From NCBI RefSeq assembly GCF_030687295.1, contig NZ_CP117425.1, positions 1,554,001 to 1,618,000 of the forward strand: a stretch of 64,000 nucleotides of DNA, written 5' to 3'. The position numbers were made by a program, and so were the translations under genes. Below the pieces are notes generated by a model. That model saw only the letters and a program-made list of their open reading frames with translations, was not told the origin of the DNA and did no database searches. Below are positions 1-8,151 of this stretch, one piece after another. The stretch comes from Pseudomonas beijingensis (GTDB lineage Bacteria; Pseudomonadota; Gammaproteobacteria; Pseudomonadales; Pseudomonadaceae). Position 1 is the stretch's first letter. The number at the start of each line of letters is the position of its first letter.

Positions 1-2166
1 AATGCCTTGGAACAGTATTACCAGGATCAGGGGCGCGACTGGGAACGCTACGCCATGATCAAGGCCCGGGTAGTGGCCGGCGACCAGGTGGCCGGCGCGC
101 AATTGCTCGACATGCTGCGCCCGTTCGTCTATCGCCGTTACCTGGATTTTTCCGCCATCGAAGCGCTGCGCACGATGAAGCAACTGATCCAGCAGGAGGT
201 GCGGCGCAAGGGCATGGCCGACAACATCAAGCTGGGCTCGGGCGGCATTCGCGAGGTGGAGTTCATTGCCCAGGCGTTCCAGCTGATTCATGGCGGTCGC
301 GACTTGAGCTTGCAGCAGCGCCCGTTGCTCAAAGTGTTGGGCACCCTGGAGGGCCAGGGGTACCTGCCGGGCAAGGTGGTTGATGAGTTGCGTCAGGGCT
401 ATGAGTTCCTGCGTTATACCGAGCATGCGATCCAGGCCATCGCCGACCGCCAGACCCAGATGTTGCCGGACAGCCCGCAGGATCAGGCACGCATTGCGTT
501 CATGCTGGGTTTCGCCGACTGGTCGGCCTTTCACGAGCAACTGATGTACTGGCGCGGTCGCGTGGCCTGGCACTTCGGCCAGGTTATCGCCGACCCGGAT
601 GAAGAAGAGGGCGGCGAAAGCGAAATGGCGGTAGGCGGCGAATGGTTGCCGTTGTGGGAAGACAGCCAAAATGAAGAGGCGGCGTGCCGTCAGTTGGAAG
701 AAGGCGGCTTCACTGATGCGCCCAAAGCCCTCAAGGCCCTGGCCGTCCTGCGTGGCAGCCCGCAACTGCGCGCCATGCAGCGCCTGGGACGCGAGCGCCT
801 GGATGCGTTCATTCCGCGCCTGCTGGCCCAGGCCGTGGAACATGCCGATCCGGACCTGGTGCTGGAGCGGGTACTGCCCTTGGTGGAGGCTGTGGCCCGC
901 CGTTCGGCCTACCTGGTGCTGTTGACGGAAAACCCCGGCGCCCTGCGGCGCTTGCTGACGCTGTGCGCAGCGAGTCCGTGGATTGCCGAGCAGATCACCC
1001 GTTTCCCGCTGCTGCTCGATGAGTTGCTCAACGAGGGCCGGTTGTTCAAGCCGCCCCTGGCGCCAGAGTTGGCCGCGGAGTTGCGTGAGCGCCTGACGCG
1101 TATTCCCGAGGATGATCTGGAGCAGCAAATGGAGGCGTTGCGGCATTTCAAGCTGGCGCACCGCCTGCGGGTAGCGGCCTCGGAAATCGCCGGCAGTCTG
1201 CCGCTGATGAAGGTCAGCGATTACCTGACCTGGCTGGCCGAGGCGATTCTCGAACAAGTGCTGGCCCTGGCCTGGCGCCAGACGACCGCCAAGCACGGCG
1301 TGCCATTGCGTACTGACGGCAGCCTGTGCGATCCGGGCTTTATTATTGTCGGTTATGGGAAGGTCGGCGGCCTGGAGTTGGGGCATGGTTCCGACTTGGA
1401 CCTGGTCTTCATTCACGACGGCGATCCTCTGGCGGAAACCGATGGGCCGAAACCTATCGATGGCGCGCAGTTCTTCACCCGCCTCGGCCAGCGGATCATC
1501 CACTTGCTGACGGCCCAGACCAACTCCGGGCAGTTGTATGAAGTGGACATGCGCCTGCGGCCGTCCGGGGCGTCGGGGTTGCTGGTCAGTTCCCTCGGGG
1601 CGTTTGCCCGTTACCAGGAGAACGAAGCCTGGACCTGGGAGCATCAGGCGTTGGTGCGAGCCCGTGTGCTGGTCGGCAGCCAGGACGTGGGCCAGGCGTT
1701 CGAGAAGGTCCGCGCCCAGGTACTGGGGCGCAAGCGTGATTTGCCGACGCTGCGTCAGGAGGTCAGCGAGATGCGCGCCAAGATGCGCGACAACCTGGGC
1801 AGCAAGGCCACCGCCGCCGGGACCGCGGCGAATGCCTTCGAGGCCACGGCGCCCTTTGACCTCAAGCAGGATGCCGGAGGTATCGTCGATATTGAATTTA
1901 TGGTGCAATACGCGGCCCTGGCGTGGTCCCAAGAGCATCCATCGCTGGTGCGCTACACCGATAACATCCGCATCCTGGACGGGTTGCAGGAGGTCGGGTT
2001 GATGCCGGCCGAAGATGCCACGCTGTTGCGCGAAGCCTACAAAGCCTACCGCTCCGCCGCCCACCGCCAGGCCTTGCAGAAAGATGCCGGGGTGATCGCA
2101 GGTGACCAGTTCGTGGATGAACGCCGGCAGGTAGTTCGGATCTGGCGAGAGCTGGGACTGAGCTGA
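1..2166 (+). CDS. glnE: Glutamine synthetase adenylyltransferase/deadenylylase, 5'-truncated by window edge
   Basis: Bifunctional enzyme that attaches AMP to glutamine synthetase and removes it again in response to PII signalling, so it tunes nitrogen assimilation in the cytoplasm. The reading frame is open from base 1, so the start and the N-terminal deadenylylase domain lie upstream; about 720 of the usual roughly 980 residues are present. The C-terminal adenylyltransferase domain is complete: the nucleotidyltransferase signature GHGSDLDLVFIHD lies near 1380-1418, and the closing helical bundle, with DAGGIVDIEFMVQY near 1870-1910, precedes the stop. In PAO1 ilvE follows this gene; here a REP array and then waaF follow. 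Family assignment is secure. Confidence 0.95.
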   Translation, partial: NALEQYYQDQGRDWERYAMIKARVVAGDQVAGAQLLDMLRPFVYRRYLDFSAIEALRTMKQLIQQEVRRKGMADNIKLGSGGIREVEFIAQAFQLIHGGRDLSLQQRPLLKVLGTLEGQGYLPGKVVDELRQGYEFLRYTEHAIQAIADRQTQMLPDSPQDQARIAFMLGFADWSAFHEQLMYWRGRVAWHFGQVIADPDEEEGGESEMAVGGEWLPLWEDSQNEEAACRQLEEGGFTDAPKALKALAVLRGSPQLRAMQRLGRERLDAFIPRLLAQAVEHADPDLVLERVLPLVEAVARRSAYLVLLTENPGALRRLLTLCAASPWIAEQITRFPLLLDELLNEGRLFKPPLAPELAAELRERLTRIPEDDLEQQMEALRHFKLAHRLRVAASEIAGSLPLMKVSDYLTWLAEAILEQVLALAWRQTTAKHGVPLRTDGSLCDPGFIIVGYGKVGGLELGHGSDLDLVFIHDGDPLAETDGPKPIDGAQFFTRLGQRIIHLLTAQTNSGQLYEVDMRLRPSGASGLLVSSLGAFARYQENEAWTWEHQALVRARVLVGSQDVGQAFEKVRAQVLGRKRDLPTLRQEVSEMRAKMRDNLGSKATAAGTAANAFEATAPFDLKQDAGGIVDIEFMVQYAALAWSQEHPSLVRYTDNIRILDGLQEVGLMPAEDATLLREAYKAYRSAAHRQALQKDAGVIAGDQFVDERRQVVRIWRELGLS

Positions 2167-2178
2167 GTATTGAATAAA

Positions 2179-2540
2179 TGTGGGAGCGAGCTTGCTCGCG
2201 ATGGCGGAATGTCAGGCGACATTGATGTTGGATGTGATGGCCTCATCGCGAGCAAGCTCGCTCCCACAGTGGATTTTTGGTGCGGCACGGTACTTGAAAC
2301 CTATGCAGAACCCTTGTGGGAGCGAGCTTGCTCGCGAAGGCGAAGTGTCAGGCAACTGGGATGCCGGATGTGATGGCCTCATCGCGAGCAAGCCCGCTCC
2401 CACAGTGGATTTGTGGTGCGGCACGGTACTTGAAACCTATGCAGAACCCTTGTGGGAGCGAGCTTGCTCGCGATGGCGGTGGGTCAGGCGACAGTGCTGT
2501 TGAATGGGCTGGCTCTTCGCGAGCAAGCTCGCTCCCACAG
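2179..2540. repeat. Tandem array of three REP pairs, 136-bp period (glnE-waaF gap)
   Basis: Three inverted REP pairs, each with GTGGGAGCGAGCTTGCTCGC facing its reverse complement, begin at 2179, 2315 and 2451. The spacing is exactly 136 bp, because the linker between pairs (2271-2314 and 2407-2450) is also duplicated almost perfectly. The third unit stops at its second REP. The array fills most of the 480-bp gene-free stretch 2167-2646. Short ORFs through it are repeat-derived and are not genes. Confidence 0.95.
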
Positions 2541-2605
2541 TAGATGGGTGGTGTGTTGTAGATTAGGGCAACAGGCAACGACCTAAGCCACAGTGATTCT
2601 CGAGG

Positions 2606-2637
2606 CGGGGAGGCGTAGGCCTCCCCGTATCGTTTTT
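2606..2637 (+). terminator. Rho-independent terminator or attenuator just upstream of waaF
   Basis: A GC-rich hairpin (CGGGGAGG...CCTCCCCG, 2606-2627) is followed by a T-run at 2633-2637, only 10 nt before the waaF start. It has the full form of an intrinsic terminator. It may be the old terminator of a gene once upstream, or it may attenuate read-through into the LPS operon. Confidence 0.7.
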
Positions 2638-2646
2638 GGAAAGCAC

Positions 2647-3681
2647 ATGAATATTCTGATCGTTGGGCCCAGTTGGGTCGGTGACATGGTGATGGCGCAG
2701 ACACTGTTCCAGTGCCTGAAGCAGCGTCATCCGCAGTGCGAAATCGACGTCCTGGCCCCCGAGTGGAGCCGGCCGATCCTGGAACGCATGCCCGAAGTGC
2801 GCAAGGCCTTGAGCTTCCCGCTCGGCCATGGCGCGCTGGAGCTGGCGACCCGTCGACGGATCGGCAAATCCCTGGCCGGTCAGTACGACCAGGCGATCCT
2901 GTTGCCCAATTCGTTGAAATCGGCGCTGGTGCCGTTCTTCGCTGGCATTCCCAAGCGCACCGGCTGGCGTGGCGAATTTCGCTACGGCCTGCTCAATGAC
3001 GTGCGCAAGCTGGATAAAGACCGTTACCCGCTGATGATCGAGCGCTTCATGGCCTTGGCCTACGCACCGGGTGCCGAATTGCCAAAACCCTATCCACGGC
3101 CGAGCCTGCGGATCGATCCGGTGACCCGTGACGCGGCGTTGGCCAAGTTCGGCCTGAGCCTGGATCGTCCGGTGCTGGCCCTGTGTCCAGGGGCCGAGTT
3201 CGGCGAATCCAAACGCTGGCCGGCGGAGCATTACGCCCAGGTGGCCGAGGCGAAGATTCGCGAAGGCTGGCAAGTCTGGCTGTTCGGCTCGAAAAAAGAT
3301 CACCCGGTGGGCGAGGACATCCGCTCGCGGCTGATCCCAGGACTTCGGGAAGAGTCGGTGAACCTCAGCGGCGACACCTCCCTGGCCGAGGCCATCGACC
3401 TGCTGTCCTGCGCCGATTCGGTGGTGTCCAACGACTCGGGCCTGATGCACGTGGCCGCAGCCCTGAACCGCCCGCTGGTGGCGGTCTACGGTTCCACCTC
3501 GCCAGGCTTCACGCCGCCGCTGGCCGACCAGGTCGAAGTTGTGCGCCTGGGCATCGAGTGCAGCCCGTGCTTCGACCGCGCCTGCCGTTTCGGTCATTAC
3601 AACTGCCTGCGCCAACTCATGCCGCCGTTGGTGAACGAGGCCCTGGAGCGTTTGCAGGGCACTCCCGTGGAGGTTCGGTAA
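2647..3681 (+). CDS. waaF: ADP-heptose:LPS heptosyltransferase II
   Basis: Adds the second L-glycero-D-manno-heptose to the LPS inner core on the cytoplasmic face of the inner membrane. The protein is 344 residues, a normal length for this GT9 enzyme. It opens with MNILIVGPSWVGDMVMAQTL, the typical N-terminal Rossmann segment, and carries SNDSGLMHVAAAL in the donor-binding C-terminal domain. The ATG at 2647 is chosen over an in-frame start at 2593 because GGAAAG sits just upstream and because 2593 lies before the terminator hairpin. waaC starts one base after its stop, so the two are translationally close and probably co-transcribed. Confidence 0.96.
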   Translation: MNILIVGPSWVGDMVMAQTLFQCLKQRHPQCEIDVLAPEWSRPILERMPEVRKALSFPLGHGALELATRRRIGKSLAGQYDQAILLPNSLKSALVPFFAGIPKRTGWRGEFRYGLLNDVRKLDKDRYPLMIERFMALAYAPGAELPKPYPRPSLRIDPVTRDAALAKFGLSLDRPVLALCPGAEFGESKRWPAEHYAQVAEAKIREGWQVWLFGSKKDHPVGEDIRSRLIPGLREESVNLSGDTSLAEAIDLLSCADSVVSNDSGLMHVAAALNRPLVAVYGSTSPGFTPPLADQVEVVRLGIECSPCFDRACRFGHYNCLRQLMPPLVNEALERLQGTPVEVR

Positions 3682-3682
3682 C

Positions 3683-4741
3683 TTGCGGGTATTGCTGATC
3701 AAGACCTCGTCGCTGGGGGACGTGGTCCACACCCTGCCGGCACTGACCGATGCGGCGCGGGCGATTCCGGGTATCAAGTTCGATTGGGTGGTGGAAGAAG
3801 GCTTTGCCGAAATCCCCACCTGGCACCCGGCCGTGGACAAGGTCATCCCGGTGGCGATCCGTCGCTGGCGCAAGAACCTCTGGCAAACCATCAAGAGTGG
3901 CGAGTGGCGACGCTTCAAGCAGAGCGTGCGCGCCGAAAAATACGACCTGGTGATTGACGCCCAGGGTCTGTTGAAAAGCGCCTGGCTGACCCGTTACGTC
4001 AAGGCCCCGGTGGCCGGCCTGGATAAGAATTCGGCCCGTGAGCCCCTGGCGGCGCGCTTTTATTCCCGACGTCTGGCGGTGGCTCGCGGTCAACACGCGG
4101 TCGAGCGCGTGCGCCAGTTGTTCGCCTTGGCGCTGGGCTATGACCTGCCGCAAACCCAGGGCAGTTATGGCCTCGACATCGACCGATTGGTGGAATTGCC
4201 ACGCCCCTACCCCTACGTGGTGTTCCTGCACGGCACGACTTGGGAATCCAAGCATTGGCCCGAACTGTACTGGCGCCAGCTCACCGAACGCATGGGCCAG
4301 TTCGGCGTGGTGGTGAAACTGCCGTGGGGAAACCCTGCCGAAAAGGCCCGGGCCGAACGCATCGCCAGCGGGCTGCGCAATGCCTTGGTACTGCCGAAGC
4401 TGAACCTCGGCGGCATGGGCAAGGTGCTTGCCGGAGCCCAGGCCTGCGTGGCCGTGGACACCGGCCTCGGGCATTTGGCTGCGGCCCTGGACGTGCCGAC
4501 CATTTCTCTGCTCGGCCCGACCAATCCGGTGCTGACCGGCGCCTATGGCAAGGGCCAGATTCACCTGGCCAGTGATTTCCCTTGCGCGCCGTGCATGCAG
4601 AAACACTGCACTTACCCGCCGACCGCCGAAGATGCCCGGCGGTTTGACCTGAAACGCGAGCAGCCCCTGTGCTTCACGCGTCTGAACCCCGAGCGTGTTG
4701 CCAGCCACCTGAGCACGTTATTGGCTGAGGAGCCGCGCTGA
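3683..4741 (+). CDS. waaC: LPS heptosyltransferase I
   Basis: Transfers the first heptose from ADP-heptose to Kdo2-lipid A. It is a GT9 protein of 352 residues that begins RVLLIKTSSLGDVVHTLPAL, the signature opening of WaaC, with VAVDTGLGHLAAALDVPT in the nucleotide-sugar domain. The start is TTG at 3683; no ATG fits the conserved N terminus. It follows waaF with a one-base gap, and its TGA overlaps the ATG of waaG by one base, which marks an operon with coupled translation. Confidence 0.96.
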   Translation: MRVLLIKTSSLGDVVHTLPALTDAARAIPGIKFDWVVEEGFAEIPTWHPAVDKVIPVAIRRWRKNLWQTIKSGEWRRFKQSVRAEKYDLVIDAQGLLKSAWLTRYVKAPVAGLDKNSAREPLAARFYSRRLAVARGQHAVERVRQLFALALGYDLPQTQGSYGLDIDRLVELPRPYPYVVFLHGTTWESKHWPELYWRQLTERMGQFGVVVKLPWGNPAEKARAERIASGLRNALVLPKLNLGGMGKVLAGAQACVAVDTGLGHLAAALDVPTISLLGPTNPVLTGAYGKGQIHLASDFPCAPCMQKHCTYPPTAEDARRFDLKREQPLCFTRLNPERVASHLSTLLAEEPR

Positions 4742-5865
4742 TGCAATTGGCTTTTGTCCTTTATAAATACTTCCCCTTCGGTGGCCTGCAGCGTGACTTC
4801 ATGCGCATCGCCCTGGAATGCCAGCGACGCGGTCACCAGATCCGTGTCTACACGCTGATCTGGGAAGGTGACGTGCCGCCCGGCTTCGAGGTGCTGGTGG
4901 CACCGGTCAAGGCGCTGTTCAATCATCGCCGCAACGAGAAGCTCAGCGCGTGGATGGAGGCCGACCTGGCCAAGCGTCCGGTGGATCGCTTGATCGGCTT
5001 CAACAAAATGCCTGGCCTGGACGTGTACTACGCCGCTGATGGCTGTTTTGAAGACAAGGCGCAGAACTTGCGCAATTCGCTGTACCGGCGCTGGGGTCGC
5101 TACCGGCATTTCGCCGAGTACGAGCGGGCCGTATTCGCCAAGGATGCAAAAACCGACGTACTGATGATTTCCGAAGTCCAGCAGCCGCTGTTCATCAAGC
5201 ACTACGGCACGCCGTTGGAACGCTTTCACCTGCTGCCTCCGGGCATCGCCCAGGACCGCCGGCGGCCCGCCGATGCCGATGAAATTCGCGCCGCGTTCCG
5301 GGTCGAATTCGAGTTGGCCGACGATGACCTGCTGCTGGTGCAGATCGGCTCCGGGTTCAAGACCAAGGGCGTGGATCGCAGCCTCAAGGCCCTGGCCGCG
5401 CTGCCAGCGGAACTGCGAAAACGCACCCGGCTGTTTGTAATTGGCCAGGATGACCCCAAAGTATTCCAACTGCAGAGCGCCGCGCTGGGTCTGGGCGACA
5501 ACGTGCGGTTCCTCAAGGGCCGTAGCGACATCCCGCGTTTCCTGCTGGGCGCCGACCTGTTGATCCATCCGGCGTACAACGAGAACACCGGCACCGTGCT
5601 GCTCGAAGCGCTGGTGGCGGGGTTGCCGGTGCTGGTCAGCGCGGTGTGTGGGTACGCCCATTACATCGCCGAGGCCGACAGTGGCCTGGTGCTGGATGAG
5701 CCGTTCGAACAAGCCCAGCTCACCGAATACCTGGGGCGCATGTTGAACGACGCCGAAGCACGGGCGGCCTGGAGTCGCAACGGTCTGGCCTTCGCCGAGA
5801 CGGCCGACCTCTACAGCATGCCGCAGCACGCGGCCGATGTGATATTGGCGGAGCACGCACAATGA
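4741..5865 (+). CDS. waaG: LPS core glycosyltransferase WaaG (GT4)
   Basis: GT4 retaining glycosyltransferase that adds the first outer-core sugar to heptose II on the cytoplasmic face of the inner membrane. It has 374 residues. The N terminus MQLAFVLYKYFPFGGLQRD is diagnostic for WaaG, and the C-terminal E-x7-E donor motif (ENTGTVLLEALVAGLPV) is intact. The ATG overlaps the stop of waaC, and waaP overlaps its 3' end by four bases. In PAO1 the orthologue adds a galactosamine-type sugar; donor specificity cannot be read from the sequence. Confidence 0.95.
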   Translation: MQLAFVLYKYFPFGGLQRDFMRIALECQRRGHQIRVYTLIWEGDVPPGFEVLVAPVKALFNHRRNEKLSAWMEADLAKRPVDRLIGFNKMPGLDVYYAADGCFEDKAQNLRNSLYRRWGRYRHFAEYERAVFAKDAKTDVLMISEVQQPLFIKHYGTPLERFHLLPPGIAQDRRRPADADEIRAAFRVEFELADDDLLLVQIGSGFKTKGVDRSLKALAALPAELRKRTRLFVIGQDDPKVFQLQSAALGLGDNVRFLKGRSDIPRFLLGADLLIHPAYNENTGTVLLEALVAGLPVLVSAVCGYAHYIAEADSGLVLDEPFEQAQLTEYLGRMLNDAEARAAWSRNGLAFAETADLYSMPQHAADVILAEHAQ

Positions 5866-6668
5866 AATTGATGCTGGCCGAACCGTTCAAGAGCCTTTGG
5901 GCCGGGCGCGATGCGTTCGCCGAAGTCGAAGGGCTCAAGGGCGAGGTCTATCGCGAACTGGAAGCCCGGCGCACCTTGCGCACGGAGGTGGACGGTCGCG
6001 GCTTTTTCGTGAAGATCCACCGTGGCATCGGTTGGGGCGAGATTTTCAAGAACCTGTTCACCGCCAAGCTGCCGGTACTCGGCGCAGGGCAGGAATGGAA
6101 GGCGATCCAGCGCTTGCAGGAAGCCGGCGTGCCGACCATGACCGCGGTCGCCTACGGCGAGAAGGGTAGCAACCCGGCGGATCAGCATTCGTTCATCGTC
6201 ACCGAAGAACTGGCGCCGACCGTCAGTCTCGAAGACTTCAGCATCGATTGGGTCAAGCAGCCACCCCAGCCGACGCTCAAGCGTGCGCTGATCGCCGAAG
6301 TGGCGCGCATGACCGGCATGATGCACCGTGCCGGCGTCAACCATCGCGACTGCTACATCTGCCACTTTCTGCTGCACACCGACAAGCCGGTGACGCCTGG
6401 AGATTTCAAACTTTCGGTGATCGACCTGCACCGCGCCCAGACCCGTCCCGCCATCACCACTCGCTGGCGAAACAAGGACCTGGCGGCGCTGTATTTCTCG
6501 GCGCTGGACATTGGCCTGACCCGCCGCGACAAGTTGCGTTTTCTCAAGGGCTATTTCCAGCAGCCGCTGCGGCGGATCCTCGCCGAAGAGGCTTCGTTGC
6601 TGGCCTGGCTCGAAGGCAAGGCCAACAAGCTGTATGCCCGCAAGCAGCGGTATGGGGACGCGCTCTGA
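5862..6668 (+). CDS. waaP: LPS core heptose(I) kinase WaaP
   Basis: Phosphorylates heptose I of the LPS inner core, which in Pseudomonas is needed for LPS export and outer-membrane integrity. The 268-residue protein has the eukaryotic-kinase-like WaaP fold. The catalytic loop reads NHRDCYICHFLL with Asp at residue 163, the same position as the known catalytic Asp of P. aeruginosa WaaP, and VIDLHRAQ supplies the metal-binding Asp. It overlaps waaG by 4 nt and the next kinase by 1 nt. All expected catalytic residues are present. Confidence 0.95.
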   Translation: MKLMLAEPFKSLWAGRDAFAEVEGLKGEVYRELEARRTLRTEVDGRGFFVKIHRGIGWGEIFKNLFTAKLPVLGAGQEWKAIQRLQEAGVPTMTAVAYGEKGSNPADQHSFIVTEELAPTVSLEDFSIDWVKQPPQPTLKRALIAEVARMTGMMHRAGVNHRDCYICHFLLHTDKPVTPGDFKLSVIDLHRAQTRPAITTRWRNKDLAALYFSALDIGLTRRDKLRFLKGYFQQPLRRILAEEASLLAWLEGKANKLYARKQRYGDAL

Positions 6669-7402
6669 TGTCGGGTTGGAATCTGGAGCCTGCATACGCC
6701 GAGCTGGCGCAGGATTTTGGCAGTCTTGAAGCGGTGTTCGCGTTGCAAGGGGAGCGCTTGACCCGTGACCCGTTGTCAGAGGTGATCCGGGTGCAGCGAA
6801 ACGGCGTGAACTACTACGTCAAGCGCTACGTCGGCGCCGGCAAAGGCTTGCGGCGCTACCTGGGCAAGCCACGGGTCAAATCCGAATGGCAGAACCTCAA
6901 GCGCTTCGCCAAATGGGGTATTCCCACCGCCGAAGTCGTGGGCTGGGGCTTGGAGCGAAACGGTGTGAGCTATGCCCGTGGTGCGCTGATTACCCGCGAA
7001 CTTCCGCATACCGAAGACCTCTCGGCCTTGGCCGATCGTCAAGATCCGAGGCTGACTGACCGCGCCTGGGTCGATGGTGTGAGTCGGCAACTTGCCAGTT
7101 ACACGCGGACCATGCACGAGCATCGCTTCACCCATAACGACCTGAAGTGGCGCAACCTGTTGATCGATGACCGCTCGCAGCTGTTTTTGATCGACTGCCC
7201 GAACGGGGATTTCTGGCGCGGTTTCTGGCTCAAGTACCGTATTACCAAGGATCTGGCGTGCCTGGATAAAGTGGCCAAATACCATTTGTCGGCCACACAG
7301 CGCCTGCGTTTTTACCTGCAATACCGCCAGCGCGACCGGCTCGATGCGTGTGACAAGAAGCGCATCCGTCACGTGGTGAGATTTTTCGAGGGGCGTGAAT
7401 GA
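6668..7402 (+). CDS. wapP: LPS core kinase, WapP-like (PA5008-type)
   Basis: Kinase-fold protein of 244 residues belonging to the lipopolysaccharide kinase (Kdo/WaaP) family; by position it matches PA5008, reported as the core kinase WapP. The catalytic loop is THNDLKWRNLLI with Asp at residue 158, followed by the metal-binding FLIDCPNGDF, so an active phosphotransferase is expected. The ATG at 6668 overlaps the waaP stop (TGATG); an in-frame upstream extension to 6248 would run inside waaP and is rejected. The next gene overlaps by 4 nt. The role in phosphorylating a second heptose is inferred from PAO1. Confidence 0.85.
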   Translation: MSGWNLEPAYAELAQDFGSLEAVFALQGERLTRDPLSEVIRVQRNGVNYYVKRYVGAGKGLRRYLGKPRVKSEWQNLKRFAKWGIPTAEVVGWGLERNGVSYARGALITRELPHTEDLSALADRQDPRLTDRAWVDGVSRQLASYTRTMHEHRFTHNDLKWRNLLIDDRSQLFLIDCPNGDFWRGFWLKYRITKDLACLDKVAKYHLSATQRLRFYLQYRQRDRLDACDKKRIRHVVRFFEGRE

Positions 7403-8151
7403 CTGATTTTCTGGCCGCTGAAGACCGGGCGTTGTTGCAACGTCATGGCCTGGACAGCTTCGAGGCCTTGTGGGCGCGGCAACTGGACGCGGTGGACGAA
7501 CCCAACACCTCGGGCGACGGCTGGAGCAGCGTGTTCCGGCTGGAGCTGGAAGGGCAGGGTTATTACCTCAAGCGCCAGAGCAACTACCTGACCCGGACCT
7601 GGTCCCACCCCTTGGGCGAGCCGAGTTTTTCCCGGGAGTTTCGCAACATCAGCCGTTATCGGCAGTTGGGGATTCCGGCCCTGCAAGCGGTGTTCTACGG
7701 TCAGCGCAAAGTGGACGGCGAGGTGCGGGCGATCCTGCTGACCCGGGCCCTGGATGGCTGGGACGACCTGGACTCGCTGTTGCAACGCTGGCCGAGCCTG
7801 ACGGCGACCCAGCGCGCCACCATTCTCAACGCCTGCGGGCAGTTGGCGCGGCGCCTGCACGGCATGCATCAGGTGCACGGCTGCTTCTATCCAAAACACA
7901 TCTTCCTGCAAGCCACCGCCGACGGTTATCAGGCGCAATTGATCGATCTGGAAAAGACCCGGCCGCTGCTGTTTGGCCAGCGTGATCGAGTCAAGGACCT
8001 GGAGCCGTTGCTGCGTCGTGCGTCCATCTGGAGTGATGCCGATGTGCGCCAGCTGTTGTCCACCTATCTGGACCAACCGCTCGACGCCGGGCTGGTCGAC
8101 AGCTGGATGACCCGCCTGAGCGCCCGGCGCAGCCACAAGGGAGCTCGTTGA
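7399..8151 (+). CDS. InaA-type lipopolysaccharide kinase-family protein
   Basis: A 250-residue member of the Kdo/WaaP/InaA kinase-fold family, the third consecutive kinase-like gene (PA5007 position). The loop that normally carries the catalytic Asp reads VHGCFYPKHIFL, with Cys at residue 162 where neighbouring proteins have Asp; the later LIDLEKTRP keeps the metal-binding Asp. It may act by an altered mechanism or as a partner or scaffold for the adjacent kinases. It overlaps the upstream gene by 4 nt and the downstream ATG by 1 nt, so it is clearly within the operon. Family confident, catalytic activity unknown. Confidence 0.85.
   Translation: MTDFLAAEDRALLQRHGLDSFEALWARQLDAVDEPNTSGDGWSSVFRLELEGQGYYLKRQSNYLTRTWSHPLGEPSFSREFRNISRYRQLGIPALQAVFYGQRKVDGEVRAILLTRALDGWDDLDSLLQRWPSLTATQRATILNACGQLARRLHGMHQVHGCFYPKHIFLQATADGYQAQLIDLEKTRPLLFGQRDRVKDLEPLLRRASIWSDADVRQLLSTYLDQPLDAGLVDSWMTRLSARRSHKGAR

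Noticed and set aside
2179..2540. Possible CRISPR array because of regular spacing
   Set aside because: The repeats are inverted REP pairs, the spacers are duplicated rather than unique, and no cas genes are present.
2170..2543. Several short ORFs on both strands in the glnE-waaF gap
   Set aside because: They consist of translated REP palindromes (GASLLA-type and SKLAPT-type peptides).
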